NCBI RefSeq assembly: GCF_007743815.1
Contig: NZ_CP036265.1
Coordinates: 2,994,823 to 3,058,822, forward strand
Reading direction: 5' to 3'
From: Alienimonas californiensis
GTDB taxonomy: Bacteria > Planctomycetota > Planctomycetia > Planctomycetales > Planctomycetaceae
Length of the DNA: 64,000 nucleotides
Under the pieces are notes generated by a model that did no database searches, was not told the DNA's origin, and saw only the letters and a program-made list of their open reading frames with translations. Positions within the stretch are counted from its first letter, which is position 1. Each line of letters starts with the position of its first letter. Positions 1 through 7,961 of the stretch are shown here, piece by piece. Position numbers and translations under genes: made by a program.

Positions 1-514
1 GCTCCAGCAGGTATTCGACCAGCAACTTCTGGATCCGCTCCCGGCCGAAGTGGGCGTCCGGGTTGAGGGCCAGCGCCCGGTCGATCTCCTTCAGCCCCTC
101 CTCGTAGCGGCCGGCGTGGATGAGGACCGTTCCGCGGTTCGCCGCCGTTTCGTAGGCGCCGACTTCGCCCACGTCGGCCTGTTTGCGGTCCAGCGCCGCC
201 AGCGCCTCGTCGCGGCGGCCGAGTTTGTCGAGGGCGACGGCGAGGTCGTCCCAGGCGGCGGCCCGCTGTTCCGGGGTCATCTCCTGCTCCCCCGCGGCGT
301 GCAGGCGGAGCTTCGACTGCCGGTCCTTCACGCGGTGTTCGTAGAACTCGTCGGTGTGCCGGGGGAACTTACCGACGATCAACTCCAGCGTGCCGGGCCA
401 TGCCTGACGTTCCTGCCAGAGGGTGTCGGTGTCCCATAGACAGGCGGACGCCGGGGGGACCAGCAGCAGCGCCGAGAGCGCCGCGAGGCCGGCGAGGGAA
501 CGGGAGGCGAACAT
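1..514 (-). CDS. Secreted tetratricopeptide-repeat protein (3' end missing)
   Basis: The gene runs off the left edge, so only the first 171 codons are visible. The product starts with a hydrophobic signal peptide (residues about 1-24, cleavage after an Ala-Ser-Ala just before a Cys). A helical region follows that holds at least two TPR-like units. One is around residues 83-105 with the WDDLAVALDKLGRRDEALA pattern; the next is around 120-150 and ends in ALALNPDAHFGR. TPRs mediate protein-protein contacts; the partner cannot be told. An in-frame ATG at 559 would add 15 residues in front of the signal peptide. I prefer 514 because the hydrophobic stretch then follows closely. It is divergent from the VOC gene at 663. 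Confidence 0.8.
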   Translation of the reverse strand, partial: MFASRSLAGLAALSALLLVPPASACLWDTDTLWQERQAWPGTLELIVGKFPRHTDEFYEHRVKDRQSKLRLHAAGEQEMTPEQRAAAWDDLAVALDKLGRRDEALAALDRKQADVGEVGAYETAANRGTVLIHAGRYEEGLKEIDRALALNPDAHFGRERIQKLLVEYLLE

Positions 515-662
515 GGCGGCAGGCGGGAGCGACGCGCGGGCGGCGGGGGAACGCCCCATCTTAACCGGCCCCGCGGGGCGCAAACCCCCCGGACGGTCGC
601 ACCCCGCGGCGGACGCTCTTACCGTGCCGATTGCGTTCCTCTCACCGATCGAGTCTCCCGCA

Positions 663-1550
663 ATGTCGCGTCCCACTTCCATCCTCGGCCTGCTGCCCGC
701 CGCCGCCCTGTTCGCCTGCCTCGCCCCGCTCGCCGCGGCCGCCCCGCTCGCCGCGGCCGCCCCCCAAGACGGCGACAACGCTCCCCAGGACGGGGACAAA
801 GCTCCTCAGGACGTCGCCAATGAGGCCGCCCAGGACGCCAACCCCTACCGCAAGCCGACGATCGACGTCGGAGTGATCGTCTCCGACGGGGAGAAGTCCG
901 AGAAGTTTTATGTGGACGTGCTCGGCTTTAAGAAGGCGCGGGAATTCCGCGTCGACAAAACCGTCGCCGGCGACAGCGGCCTGACGGACTACCGCCCGCT
1001 GCACGCCCGGGTGATGACCCTCGGCGAGGGCGAGGACGCCACCCAGATTAAGTTGGTCGCGGTGCCCGGCGCCCCGGCGGCCCGTCAGGACAGTCGGTTT
1101 ATCAACAGCACCTACGGGCCCAGCTACCTGACCCTGCACGTGCTGGACATGGATCCCATCCTCAAGGCCGCCGCCGGTCACAAGCTCAAGCCGCTGGCTA
1201 AGGGCCCGGTCGCCCTCGGCGGGGATCGCTACCTCGCCCTGCTCCGCGACCCGGACGGCAACTTCATTGAACTGGTCGGCGCCCGCCCGAATATGAAGGT
1301 CGAGGAACCGAAGGTCGAGGAACCGAAGGACGAGCCCAAAAAGGACGGCGATCAAGTCGAGATGAAAAAGGACGAGCCGAAAAAAGACGAGCCCAAGAAG
1401 GACGACGTGAAAAAGGACGAGGCGAAGCCGGATCAGCCCGCCGAGGAGGCCAAGGACGACGCCAAGGCGGCTGCCGAAAAGGCCGGCGACGCGGCGGCGA
1501 AGGCGACGGACGCCGTCGAGGAGGCTGCGAAGGACGCCGTCGACGAATAA
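663..1550 (+). CDS. Secreted VOC (glyoxalase/bleomycin-resistance fold) protein with charged C-terminal tail
   Basis: The product has 295 residues. Residues 1-36 are a signal peptide with a duplicated LAAAAP block. Residues about 64-208 form a vicinal-oxygen-chelate domain: it opens with TIDVGVIVSDGEKSEKFYVDVLGF and closes with the usual LLRDPDGNFIELV. The remaining ~85 residues are a low-complexity tail of Lys, Asp, Glu and Pro that turns Ala-rich and helical. VOC proteins are metal enzymes or binding proteins; no substrate can be assigned. The open frame continues upstream to 423, but the ATG at 663 puts the signal peptide at the N terminus and is preferred. A perfect hairpin follows 28 bases after the stop. 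Confidence 0.85.
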   Translation: MSRPTSILGLLPAAALFACLAPLAAAAPLAAAAPQDGDNAPQDGDKAPQDVANEAAQDANPYRKPTIDVGVIVSDGEKSEKFYVDVLGFKKAREFRVDKTVAGDSGLTDYRPLHARVMTLGEGEDATQIKLVAVPGAPAARQDSRFINSTYGPSYLTLHVLDMDPILKAAAGHKLKPLAKGPVALGGDRYLALLRDPDGNFIELVGARPNMKVEEPKVEEPKDEPKKDGDQVEMKKDEPKKDEPKKDDVKKDEAKPDQPAEEAKDDAKAAAEKAGDAAAKATDAVEEAAKDAVDE

Positions 1551-1578
1551 TCCGCCGACGAGGCTCGTCATATCAACA

Positions 1579-1607
1579 CGCCCCGGACGGGTCTCCCGTC
1601 CGGGGCG
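1579..1607. terminator. Bidirectional terminator-like hairpin
   Basis: A perfect 13-bp stem (arm CGCCCCGGACGGG) closes on a three-base loop. It lies between the stop of the VOC gene (1550) and the stop of the convergent Hsp20 gene (1634), where a shared terminator is expected. No T-run follows on either strand. Confidence 0.65.
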
Positions 1608-1633
1608 ATGTCGTTCACGACGGCTCCTGTCAA

Positions 1634-2107
1634 TCAGGCGACGGTCTTCACCGCGATGGTGCGGCGGAGCTGTTCCTTCGCCTTGGGCAGGGTGACGGTC
1701 AGGACGCCGCGGCTCAGTTCCGCCTCGACGCCGTCCCGGTCGACGGTCTGGCCGAGCCGGAAGGTCCGGTGCCAGTCGCCCTCGGGATAGCCGTTGCCGC
1801 GCGTCGTCAGCGAATCGCGGTCCCGCCTGGCGAGCGGGCCGTCGGGAACCTTGGCCCACAGCGTGAGCACGTCCTTTTCGACGGTCAGTTCCAGGCCGTC
1901 CTCGCTGGCGCCCGGCACGTCCGCGGTCAGGCGGAAGGCGTCCGGCGTTTCCAGCACGTCCACCCGCGGCAGATACCGCGACCGCAGGGCCTCGCCGTCC
2001 CCGTCGGAGGAGGATCGCTCCTCGTTCTGGCCGGCGTCGGTTTTGGTGAGGGCGGTCTCCTCGGTCGTCTGATCCGCGGAGGTGTTCGTGAGATTTTGCT
2101 CGCTCAT
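1634..2107 (-). CDS. Hsp20/alpha-crystallin family small heat-shock protein
   Basis: The product has 157 residues. The first ~45 are polar and rich in Thr, Glu and Asp. An alpha-crystallin domain fills the rest, from YLPRVDVLETPDAFRLTADVPGA to the C-terminal GVLTVTLPK signature of the family. Small heat-shock proteins form ATP-independent oligomers that hold unfolding proteins. AAGGA lies about eight bases before the ATG. A second, divergent Hsp20 gene lies upstream on the same strand (2208-2651), so the two probably form a tandem operon. I see no CIRCE element nearby. Confidence 0.92.
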   Translation of the reverse strand: MSEQNLTNTSADQTTEETALTKTDAGQNEERSSSDGDGEALRSRYLPRVDVLETPDAFRLTADVPGASEDGLELTVEKDVLTLWAKVPDGPLARRDRDSLTTRGNGYPEGDWHRTFRLGQTVDRDGVEAELSRGVLTVTLPKAKEQLRRTIAVKTVA

Positions 2108-2207
2108 CGCTAAGTCCTTGAAAAGGGGGTTACGGATGAGAACCGGGCGGGAGATAACCCCGCTTGGTTCTTGAATTCTTATGTCTTGGAGTTTCCGCCG
2201 CCGGCGG

Positions 2208-2651
2208 TCACCGGGACTTCACTTCGATGCGGCGGGCCTGCCGTTCGGCGGGCTTGTTCAGCACGAGGGTGAGGACGCCGCGGGCGAACTCCGCCTCCAC
2301 GCCGTCGACCGGCGGGGTGAACGGCAGGCGCACGGTGCGGGAGAACTCGCCGCGGGGCCGTTCGCGGCGGAGCCAGTGGCCGTTCTCCGGCGTCTCGACG
2401 GCGGGCCAGGCGCCGCGGACGGTGACCTCGTCCGCCTTCACGGAGACCTCCACCGCCTCCGGGTCCAGCCCCGGCAGTTCGGCGGTGAGGATCACCGCGT
2501 CTTCGGCCTCGTGCAGGTTGAACGGCGGCAGGGCGGCGTCGGCCGCGGCGGAGGGGTTCGACAACGCCCGGTCGAAGGACCGCAGCAGGCCGTTCATCTC
2601 ACGGCGGACGTCGTCGAGCTCGGCAAAGGGATGACGGGTGACGAATCGCAT
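2208..2651 (-). CDS. Hsp20/alpha-crystallin family small heat-shock protein (second copy)
   Basis: The product has 147 residues and begins MRFVTRHPFAELDDVRREM, the usual amphipathic N-terminal region of bacterial Hsp20. An alpha-crystallin domain follows (about 45-147) and contains GVLTLVLNKP. It is clearly diverged from the downstream copy, so this is an old duplication. An in-frame ATG at 2666 would add five residues, and neither start has a strong ribosome site. The open frame continues far upstream (to 4310), but that part is antisense to other genes and is not real. The spacing to the next gene is 100 bases, compatible with co-transcription. Confidence 0.9.
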   Translation of the reverse strand: MRFVTRHPFAELDDVRREMNGLLRSFDRALSNPSAAADAALPPFNLHEAEDAVILTAELPGLDPEAVEVSVKADEVTVRGAWPAVETPENGHWLRRERPRGEFSRTVRLPFTPPVDGVEAEFARGVLTLVLNKPAERQARRIEVKSR

Positions 2652-2666
2652 GGCAGTGGCTTTCAT

Positions 2667-3017
2667 CCAGAGAAACAGGGGGAAACCGCTACGGCTGCCA
2701 ACTTGGGCGGCCGGGTTGACATCCTGCAAGCAGCGTGCCGAACCGCTCAGGCGTACACCCCGGAGCCGCCCGTCCGAACGGGCCGGATTCTCGCGTCGGC
2801 GGGGGGCGGAACCGGCGAAACGGAGCGACCGGCACGGTCCCCGCCGCCGGGGCGATCGACGGGAGCGACACGTCCGGGGGCCGTTTCCGCCGGCCGGTCC
2901 GACGGAGCGACCGCCGCTCACCGAGGCCTGCCCGTTCGGCCGATGCCCGCTGCGTCCCCCGTTTGTACGGGGGCTCACTTCCAACACTCCGCACAGCCGC
3001 ACGGACGGGGCAGGGCG
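2667..3017. other. Intergenic region of about 350 bases without a gene
   Basis: This stretch separates the start of an Hsp20 gene (minus strand) from the start of the next gene (plus strand), so promoters for both should lie here. A TTGACA hexamer occurs on the plus strand at about 2716, but no convincing -10 box follows at normal spacing. The several open frames across it lack homology or codon bias that I can recognise. Confidence 0.4.
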
Positions 3018-3827
3018 ATGACCAACACTGCTGCACGCACTTCCAAGACCGCTTCCTCCCCGATTCCGGAGGTCGCGGCCATCCGCCCCGCCCGCCGCGG
3101 CGGGGTCTCCCGAACCTTGGGGCGCCTGTCCCGGCTGACGCTGGGCGCCGGCGGGGCGGCGCTGTTGCTGGCGCCCTCCGCCGCGATCGCGACCCAGGCG
3201 GGGCCGTGGGCCGCCGCGGAAATCACCGCCGGTTGGACCGCCGCGGAGGCCGCCGGCGCCGGGTTGCTGGTCGTCGCCGGGTTGTGGGCGGTCGTCGCCC
3301 TGGCCCGCCGTCCCCGCTGGGAGGTCGCCCCCGCCGCCTCCCGCGACGCAGCTGTCCCGGCCGAGGCTCCCCGGAGCCTCGCCCTGGCTGAGCGGACCGT
3401 CGCCGGCTCCGCAACGAAGAGCGAGACGAAGAACCCCGCCCCCAAGCGGGTGGACGACGTGGACCCCGCCGCGGTGCGGTCGACCTGGTCGGCTTCCGCG
3501 TCGAAGAAGGTCGCCCGGCCGGAGGACGCCCCGGCGACGATTCCCTTCCCCGCCGCCGCCGTCGCCGAACGGGCGGAGGAGGAGGAGGAGCCCTCCTACC
3601 GGCAGGAATGGCCGGAGGAGTGGGGCGACGAGGGGAACGAGCCCTCGGTGATCCGCTTCGAAGACGTGCCGAAGACCATCCAGGTCGGCGAGCGGGTCAT
3701 CGACCTGACGGAGATGGACTTCGACGGCGGCAAGGAGGACATGCTGAAGGGCCTTTCCAAAAAGGAGCGGCGGACCGTCCGCAAGGCCCTGCGGACTCGC
3801 GAACGCATGCTGATGCGGGCCGCCTGA
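3018..3827 (+). CDS. Membrane protein of unknown function
   Basis: The product has 269 residues and I do not recognise the family. Two hydrophobic segments (about 41-59 and 79-96) are followed by a long, mostly charged cytoplasmic-type region. That region has an acidic run of Glu around residue 185. It ends in a more conserved-looking block with VIRFEDVPKTIQVGERVID and a basic C terminus (KKERRTVRKALRTRERML). The ATG at 3018 has a GGGGCAGGG sequence just upstream; a longer frame back to 2181 is antisense to the Hsp20 gene and is rejected. Confidence 0.7.
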   Translation: MTNTAARTSKTASSPIPEVAAIRPARRGGVSRTLGRLSRLTLGAGGAALLLAPSAAIATQAGPWAAAEITAGWTAAEAAGAGLLVVAGLWAVVALARRPRWEVAPAASRDAAVPAEAPRSLALAERTVAGSATKSETKNPAPKRVDDVDPAAVRSTWSASASKKVARPEDAPATIPFPAAAVAERAEEEEEPSYRQEWPEEWGDEGNEPSVIRFEDVPKTIQVGERVIDLTEMDFDGGKEDMLKGLSKKERRTVRKALRTRERMLMRAA

Positions 3828-3872
3828 GCCGCTGACGCGGGCCGCGTGAGCCGCCCGTTCCGCAGACCGCCG

Positions 3873-3913
3873 ACCCGGCGCCGGGCGCGAGGACCCTCGC
3901 CCCGGCGCCGGGT
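3873..3913 (+). terminator. Terminator-like hairpin
   Basis: The arm ACCCGGCGCCGGG and its complement (3901-3913) form a long GC-rich hairpin. It extends inward through GCGCGAGG/CCTCGC with one unpaired base. It begins 45 bases after the stop of the preceding membrane-protein gene. No T-run is visible. Confidence 0.5.
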
Positions 3914-4122
3914 TGTCGTTCGTGCCGGAGCCGGGTCGGCGTTCGTGGGAGACTGCGTGGGGCTTGTCGGAAACCGTCGGTGCGGTTTTTCCCGGGTCGG
4001 AAACCGTCCCCGGCGGGTTTGACGCGGCGACCAAACCGCCGGCAGGATCAGCGGGTCGCTCCCGGTCCCGCCCGGTCCGCCCGGACGCCGCCGGCCCGCC
4101 CCGGTCCGTCGCCCCCGTCGCC

Positions 4123-5313
4123 ATGTCCGCCTCCATCGTCGCCGCCCGCGGCAACACGATCTTTCCCGTCGAAACGTTCGGCGACACGCTGATCGTCCTG
4201 CCGAAGGGGGACAAAGCCGGCTTCGGCGAGGCGGACTTCCGGGTCGAATGCGGCCGCGTCTCCGCCGCCCTGCGGGACCCGCTGTACAAGAACCTCGTGC
4301 TGGACTTCACGCTGACGAACTACGTCGGCGGGAACGTGGTCGAGGAGTTGCAGGCGTGGGTCTCCCAGGTGCGGGAGCAGGGCGGACGGGCCGTCGCCTG
4401 CGAGGTCAGCCCCGACATGCGCAAAGGGCTGGAGGTCTCCCGCCGGGCCGACGACTGGGAGTTCTTCGACACCCGCGACGACGCCCTCCGCGCCGTCGCC
4501 CGGGAGACGGCGGGCCAGAAGCTGACCCGCTGGGCCCCCTCGATCGCCACCGCGCTCACCGTCCTGCTGCTGATCGGCCTGGGCGCCTGGCTGCTGACCG
4601 GCCGGCAGGCCGAGCGGCGGCAATACGCCGCCTTGGAGGAGATCTGGCAGGATTATGCCAAGATTCGGAAACGGAGCCCCGACGAACGCGACTGGCAGGT
4701 GCAGGCCGAGCCCCTGGTGAAGCGGTTGGACGCGCAGATCGCCGAGCTTCAGGCGATGCTCCCGAGCCAGTACGCGGCCCGAAACACGCTGCTGGCCGTG
4801 GCCCGCCTGCGGATGAAGCCGATTCTCCTCGAACCCCGCGCACCCGATCCGCGGGCGGAGGGCGTCGAAGCCGGGCTCGCCTACATCCGGGCGAATCTCG
4901 CGGGCGGCGCCCAGACGGATTACAAGGAGCTCGAGGCCCGTTACCTCGCCACCCGGCCCAGCCTGGGGTTCGGGGCGCCCGCCGTGGCGACCGATTCGTC
5001 CGCCGGCAGCGAGGAAGGGGCCTCGTCCGAAGCCGCCGACCCAGCCGTGGAGTCCATACCGATCCCCGAGCCCGCTCCCGTGGTGGAGCCCGTCCCCTCG
5101 CCCGAGCCCGGATTGTCCGGGGAGCCGGTCGCCGAGACCGTCTCGCTGGAGTCGGTACCGCCGCCGTCGGAGCCCCCAGCCGAAGAACCGGCCGAGGAGC
5201 CGAGCGCCGAGCCGGTCGGCGCCGCGGAGAGCGGCGAGTCGGACGTCGCGGCGTCGGCCTACGACCCGAACCGCCGCCTCATCCCGGTGGCGACGGGGCG
5301 TTCGCCGGACTGA
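4123..5313 (+). CDS. STAS-like domain fused to a transmembrane helix and a helical/Pro-Glu-rich C-terminal region
   Basis: The product has 396 residues. Residues about 15-125 read like a STAS domain (anti-sigma-factor antagonist fold): GDTLIVLPKGD, then NLVLDFTLTNYVGGNVVEEL, then RAVACEVSPDMRKGLE. The position where classical antagonists carry a phosphorylatable Ser in a D-S-S/T-G motif reads V-G-G-N, so phospho-switching is unlikely. A single TM helix spans about 139-159. Residues 160-290 are helical and charged, and the last ~100 are Pro/Glu/Ser-rich. The fold is my inference; the membrane topology is clear. I chose ATG 4123 over an upstream frame to 3913 because the STAS-like part then starts at the N terminus. 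The 3' end overlaps the convergent gene by 35 bases. Confidence 0.75.
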   Translation: MSASIVAARGNTIFPVETFGDTLIVLPKGDKAGFGEADFRVECGRVSAALRDPLYKNLVLDFTLTNYVGGNVVEELQAWVSQVREQGGRAVACEVSPDMRKGLEVSRRADDWEFFDTRDDALRAVARETAGQKLTRWAPSIATALTVLLLIGLGAWLLTGRQAERRQYAALEEIWQDYAKIRKRSPDERDWQVQAEPLVKRLDAQIAELQAMLPSQYAARNTLLAVARLRMKPILLEPRAPDPRAEGVEAGLAYIRANLAGGAQTDYKELEARYLATRPSLGFGAPAVATDSSAGSEEGASSEAADPAVESIPIPEPAPVVEPVPSPEPGLSGEPVAETVSLESVPPPSEPPAEEPAEEPSAEPVGAAESGESDVAASAYDPNRRLIPVATGRSPD

Positions 5314-5791
5314 CGCACCCCGCCGCCGCGATCGCCGCGCAGCAGGCGACGCCGACCCAGCGGGTCGGACCGTTCTCGAACACGATCGCCCCGTTCACGG
5401 CGATGAACCCGAGGAACGCCCCGACGGTCACGTCCAGCCAACGCGGCCGGGCGGCGTGGCGGTCGGGCCGGAGCAGCCACCAGGCCGCGTCCGTCGTCCA
5501 GACGGCGGCGAACAGGTAGTTGATCCAGACCCCGCCGCCCCAGTCGATCCCGGTGAGGGCCTGCGTCTGCCGGGCCGTCTCGCGGACGGCGTCCGCGTGG
5601 CTCCAATCGTGCGCCACGCTGAACGCGGCGGCGAGGTGGGCCCACATCGCCGCCGCCCCGGCAGCCCAGCAGCCCCGGGCGAGCCGATCGAACCGCAACC
5701 GCCGGGCGACGAACCCGGCGGTCAGCAGCCCCAACGAAACCCGCACCGTCCAGACGACGACGGCGTCGTCGAACGCCGCGGCGCCGGTCAC
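5279..5791 (-). CDS. Multi-pass membrane protein of unknown function
   Basis: The product has 170 residues with about five hydrophobic segments: near residues 9-29, 42-60, 88-106, 120-138 and 143-160. It has conserved-looking polar spots in between (HDWSHADAVRETA, GIDWGGGVWINYLF). I do not recognise the family. It overlaps the upstream Coa1-type gene by four bases (ATGA), so the two are co-transcribed and probably translationally coupled. It converges on, and overlaps by 35 bases, the end of the STAS-like gene. Confidence 0.7.
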   Translation of the reverse strand: MTGAAAFDDAVVVWTVRVSLGLLTAGFVARRLRFDRLARGCWAAGAAAMWAHLAAAFSVAHDWSHADAVRETARQTQALTGIDWGGGVWINYLFAAVWTTDAAWWLLRPDRHAARPRWLDVTVGAFLGFIAVNGAIVFENGPTRWVGVACCAAIAAAGCVSPANAPSPPG

Positions 5792-6459
5792 GGCTGCTCT
5801 TCGACGTCCGCTTCCGGCGTCTCGTCCTCAAGCATCTCGCCCTCGAGCGTCTCGCCCTCAAGCGTCTCGTCCTCAAGCATCTCGCCCTCGAGCGTCTCGC
5901 CCTCGAGCGTCTCGCCCTCAAGCGTTTCGCCCTCAAGCGTCTCGTCCTCAAGCGTTTCGTCCATGAGAACGTCCTCGGGCGCGTCGGCGTCCGGTTCGAC
6001 GCCCTCCGGCGTCCCCTCCAGCAGGTCGATCGCCGGCTCGCCGGGGATCTGCACGCTCATCTCGCTGTACTCCCAGTCGCCGCCCGGGGCGGCGGTGCCG
6101 ACGACGTGCACGGTGCCGCTGCCGTTCGGGCCGGAGATTTCGTAGGTCAGGTCGGCGTCGCTGTTGCCGTTTGTGTTGTTGAAGGAGCCCTGCACCAGGA
6201 AGGCGGGTTCGATCGGGGCGCCCAACGCCTCCTGCACGTCCGCGTCGGCCTGGGCCGCGGCGAGCGACTCGGCGTACGGCGGGGAGGACTTGAGGGCGCC
6301 GAACGCCCCGCCCACCACCGCGAACAGGCACCCGCCGCACAGCACCAGCGGCGTCAGGCAGCCGACCGGCGCCGCCCACAGCCAGTTCCGCGACCACCAC
6401 CCCCGCTGCTGCGGACGGGATGCGACGGCGGGATCATCAAACGAATCAGCGGACGGCAT
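5788..6459 (-). CDS. Coa1-type (cytochrome c oxidase assembly factor 1-like) membrane protein with pentapeptide tandem repeat
   Basis: The product has 223 residues. A single TM helix (about 29-52, containing CLTPLVLCGGCLFAVVGGAF) is followed by a Coa1-like domain (about 60-150). Its hallmark strands read FLVQGSFNNTNGNSDADLTYEI and SGPNGSGTVHVVG. In mitochondria Coa1 helps mature Cox1; bacterial members are uncharacterised. The C terminus is ten tandem pentapeptides of the (D/G)E(T/M)LE type, strongly acidic, then ADVEEQP and stop. The gene overlaps the following membrane-protein gene by ATGA. The domain call is from pattern recognition and is probable, not certain. Confidence 0.8.
   Translation of the reverse strand: MPSADSFDDPAVASRPQQRGWWSRNWLWAAPVGCLTPLVLCGGCLFAVVGGAFGALKSSPPYAESLAAAQADADVQEALGAPIEPAFLVQGSFNNTNGNSDADLTYEISGPNGSGTVHVVGTAAPGGDWEYSEMSVQIPGEPAIDLLEGTPEGVEPDADAPEDVLMDETLEDETLEGETLEGETLEGETLEGEMLEDETLEGETLEGEMLEDETPEADVEEQP
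5812..5961 (-). repeat. 15-base tandem repeat, ten units, coding
   Basis: Ten consecutive 15-base units (plus-strand form near CGTCTCGCCCTCAAG) encode the pentapeptides (D/G)E(T/M)LE. Units differ by one to three bases in two recurring positions (Gly/Asp codon; Thr/Met codon) and by synonymous Leu-Glu changes. The order of variants (GEMLE-DETLE-GETLE twice) suggests amplification of multi-unit blocks. The unit number is expected to vary between strains. Confidence 0.9.
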
Positions 6460-6494
6460 GGCAGGCGGTTTGTGGCAGGGGGGTTGGGGGCAGG

Positions 6495-6522
6495 AAAAAC
6501 TCCCCGCGGGGAACGCGGGGAG
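6495..6522 (-). terminator. Rho-independent terminator downstream of dxr
   Basis: On the minus strand an 8-bp stem (CTCCCCGC with GCGGGGAG, seven-base loop) is followed directly by five T residues. It lies 69 bases after the dxr stop and is one of the few hairpins in the window with a real T-tract. Confidence 0.75.
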
Positions 6523-6590
6523 AACGTCTTCAAATCACCGAGTCCGGATCGCCCGGGGCGCGGCACGGTCGCAGTTCACACAGTCGCAGG

Positions 6591-7748
6591 TCACACGATC
6601 GCAGATTGCGTCGCCGCCCGCGCCCAACGATCGACCTCCATCAGGCCGGCCAGGGTCGGCTCGGCCTCGAAGGGGTGTTCCTCCAGGGCCCGTTCGCAGA
6701 GGCGGGCGATGTCGGGAAAGCGGATCTCGCCGTGGAGGAAGCGGTCGACGGCCACCTCGTCGGCGGCGTTCAGGGCGGCGCCGGCCGTGCCGCCCCGCTC
6801 CGCCACCCGCGTGCCGAGATTCAGGCCGGGGAAGGCCGTGCGGTCCGGCGGTTCGAACGTCAGTTCGAAGGCCCGCGACCAGTCGAACTTCGCCGTCGGC
6901 CCCGGGCGGCGGTCCGGGTGCGTGAGGGCGTACTGAATCGGCAGTTTCATGTCCGGCGGGGACAACTGGGCCAGCACGCTGCCGTCGACGTACTCCACGA
7001 AGCTGTGCACCACGCTCTGCGGATGGACCGTCACGTCGATCCGGTCCGCCGGCAGATCGAACAGCCAGCGGGCCTCGATCAACTCGAACGCCTTGTTGAG
7101 CATCGTGGCGCTGTCGATCGTGATCCGCTTGCCCATGTCCCAGGTGGGGTGAGCGAGGGCGTCCGCGGGGGTCACGTCGTGCAGCGACTCCGCCGGGCGC
7201 CCGCGGAACGGGCCGCCGCTGGCAGTGAGGATCACCCGCCGCACCTGATCGCGCCGCCCCGCCAACAGAGCCTGGTAGATGGCGTTGTGCTCGCTGTCGA
7301 CCGGCAGCAGTTCGGCGCCGGTCTCGGCGGCCCGGGCCGTCACCAGCGGGCCGGCGACCACCAGCGTTTCCTTGTTCGCCAACGCGACCCGCTTGCCCGC
7401 CTCCACCGCCGCCCAGGTGCCCCGCAGGCCGGCGGCGCCGACGATCGCGCTGAGGACCGTGTCCGCGTCCGGGTGGGCGGCGACTTCCTCCACGGCCTGC
7501 TCCCCGAACCGCAGTTCGCAGCCGGCGGGGAAGGCGGAACGGTCCACCTCCGCGGCGACCGATTCGTCCGCGAGCACCGCGATCTTCACCCCGTGCCGGC
7601 GGCACTGCGCCGCGAGCGTCTGCCAGGAGCGGTGCGCGACGAACGCCAGCGGGATCAGCTCCTCGCGGGCCGCGAACACGTCGCAGGCGCTCGTGCCGAT
7701 CGAGCCGGTCGAACCCAGCACGACGACCCGGGAGGAATGGACGGACAA
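6591..7748 (-). CDS. dxr: 1-deoxy-D-xylulose-5-phosphate reductoisomerase
   Basis: The product has 385 residues, the family's normal length. It catalyses the NADPH-dependent conversion of DXP to 2-C-methyl-D-erythritol 4-phosphate, the committed step of the MEP isoprenoid pathway. The N terminus carries the Rossmann nucleotide-binding motif VVLGSTGSIGTSACDV (about 8-23). The metal and substrate region shows PVDSEHNAIYQAL (Asp and Glu ligands) and ILTASGGPFRG. Further on are HPTWDMGKRITIDSATMLNKAFELIEA and VTVHPQSVVHSFVEYVDGS. The start is a TTG at 7748; no ATG or GTG lies early enough to keep the Rossmann strand. It is divergent from ftsH and has its own terminator. Confidence 0.96.
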   Translation of the reverse strand: MSVHSSRVVVLGSTGSIGTSACDVFAAREELIPLAFVAHRSWQTLAAQCRRHGVKIAVLADESVAAEVDRSAFPAGCELRFGEQAVEEVAAHPDADTVLSAIVGAAGLRGTWAAVEAGKRVALANKETLVVAGPLVTARAAETGAELLPVDSEHNAIYQALLAGRRDQVRRVILTASGGPFRGRPAESLHDVTPADALAHPTWDMGKRITIDSATMLNKAFELIEARWLFDLPADRIDVTVHPQSVVHSFVEYVDGSVLAQLSPPDMKLPIQYALTHPDRRPGPTAKFDWSRAFELTFEPPDRTAFPGLNLGTRVAERGGTAGAALNAADEVAVDRFLHGEIRFPDIARLCERALEEHPFEAEPTLAGLMEVDRWARAATQSAIV

Positions 7749-7961
7749 CGGCGGAACCGGGGGCGGGCGAATCGAGCGGAGACCGCACGATAAAAGGGGG
7801 CCGGGCGCCCCACAACGTCCGCGGGCCTCGGCGCCGCGCGAACACGGGACGCGGCCCTGCGACGGGTCGGCCGATTGACCGGCCCCTGCCTTCGCTTAGG
7901 GTTATCCGCCCGGCCCGCGGTCGCCGTCGTCCCTGACCGTTCTCCCCCCAAGCCGACCGCC

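Noticed and set aside
642-1859. A 405-codon minus-strand frame
   Set aside because: It lies antisense to the VOC gene and out of frame with the Hsp20 gene; its composition is that of a shadow frame.
2208-4310. A 700-codon open frame on the minus strand
   Set aside because: Only the last 147 codons are a real Hsp20 protein. The rest is antisense to two plus-strand genes and is open because of high GC at third positions.
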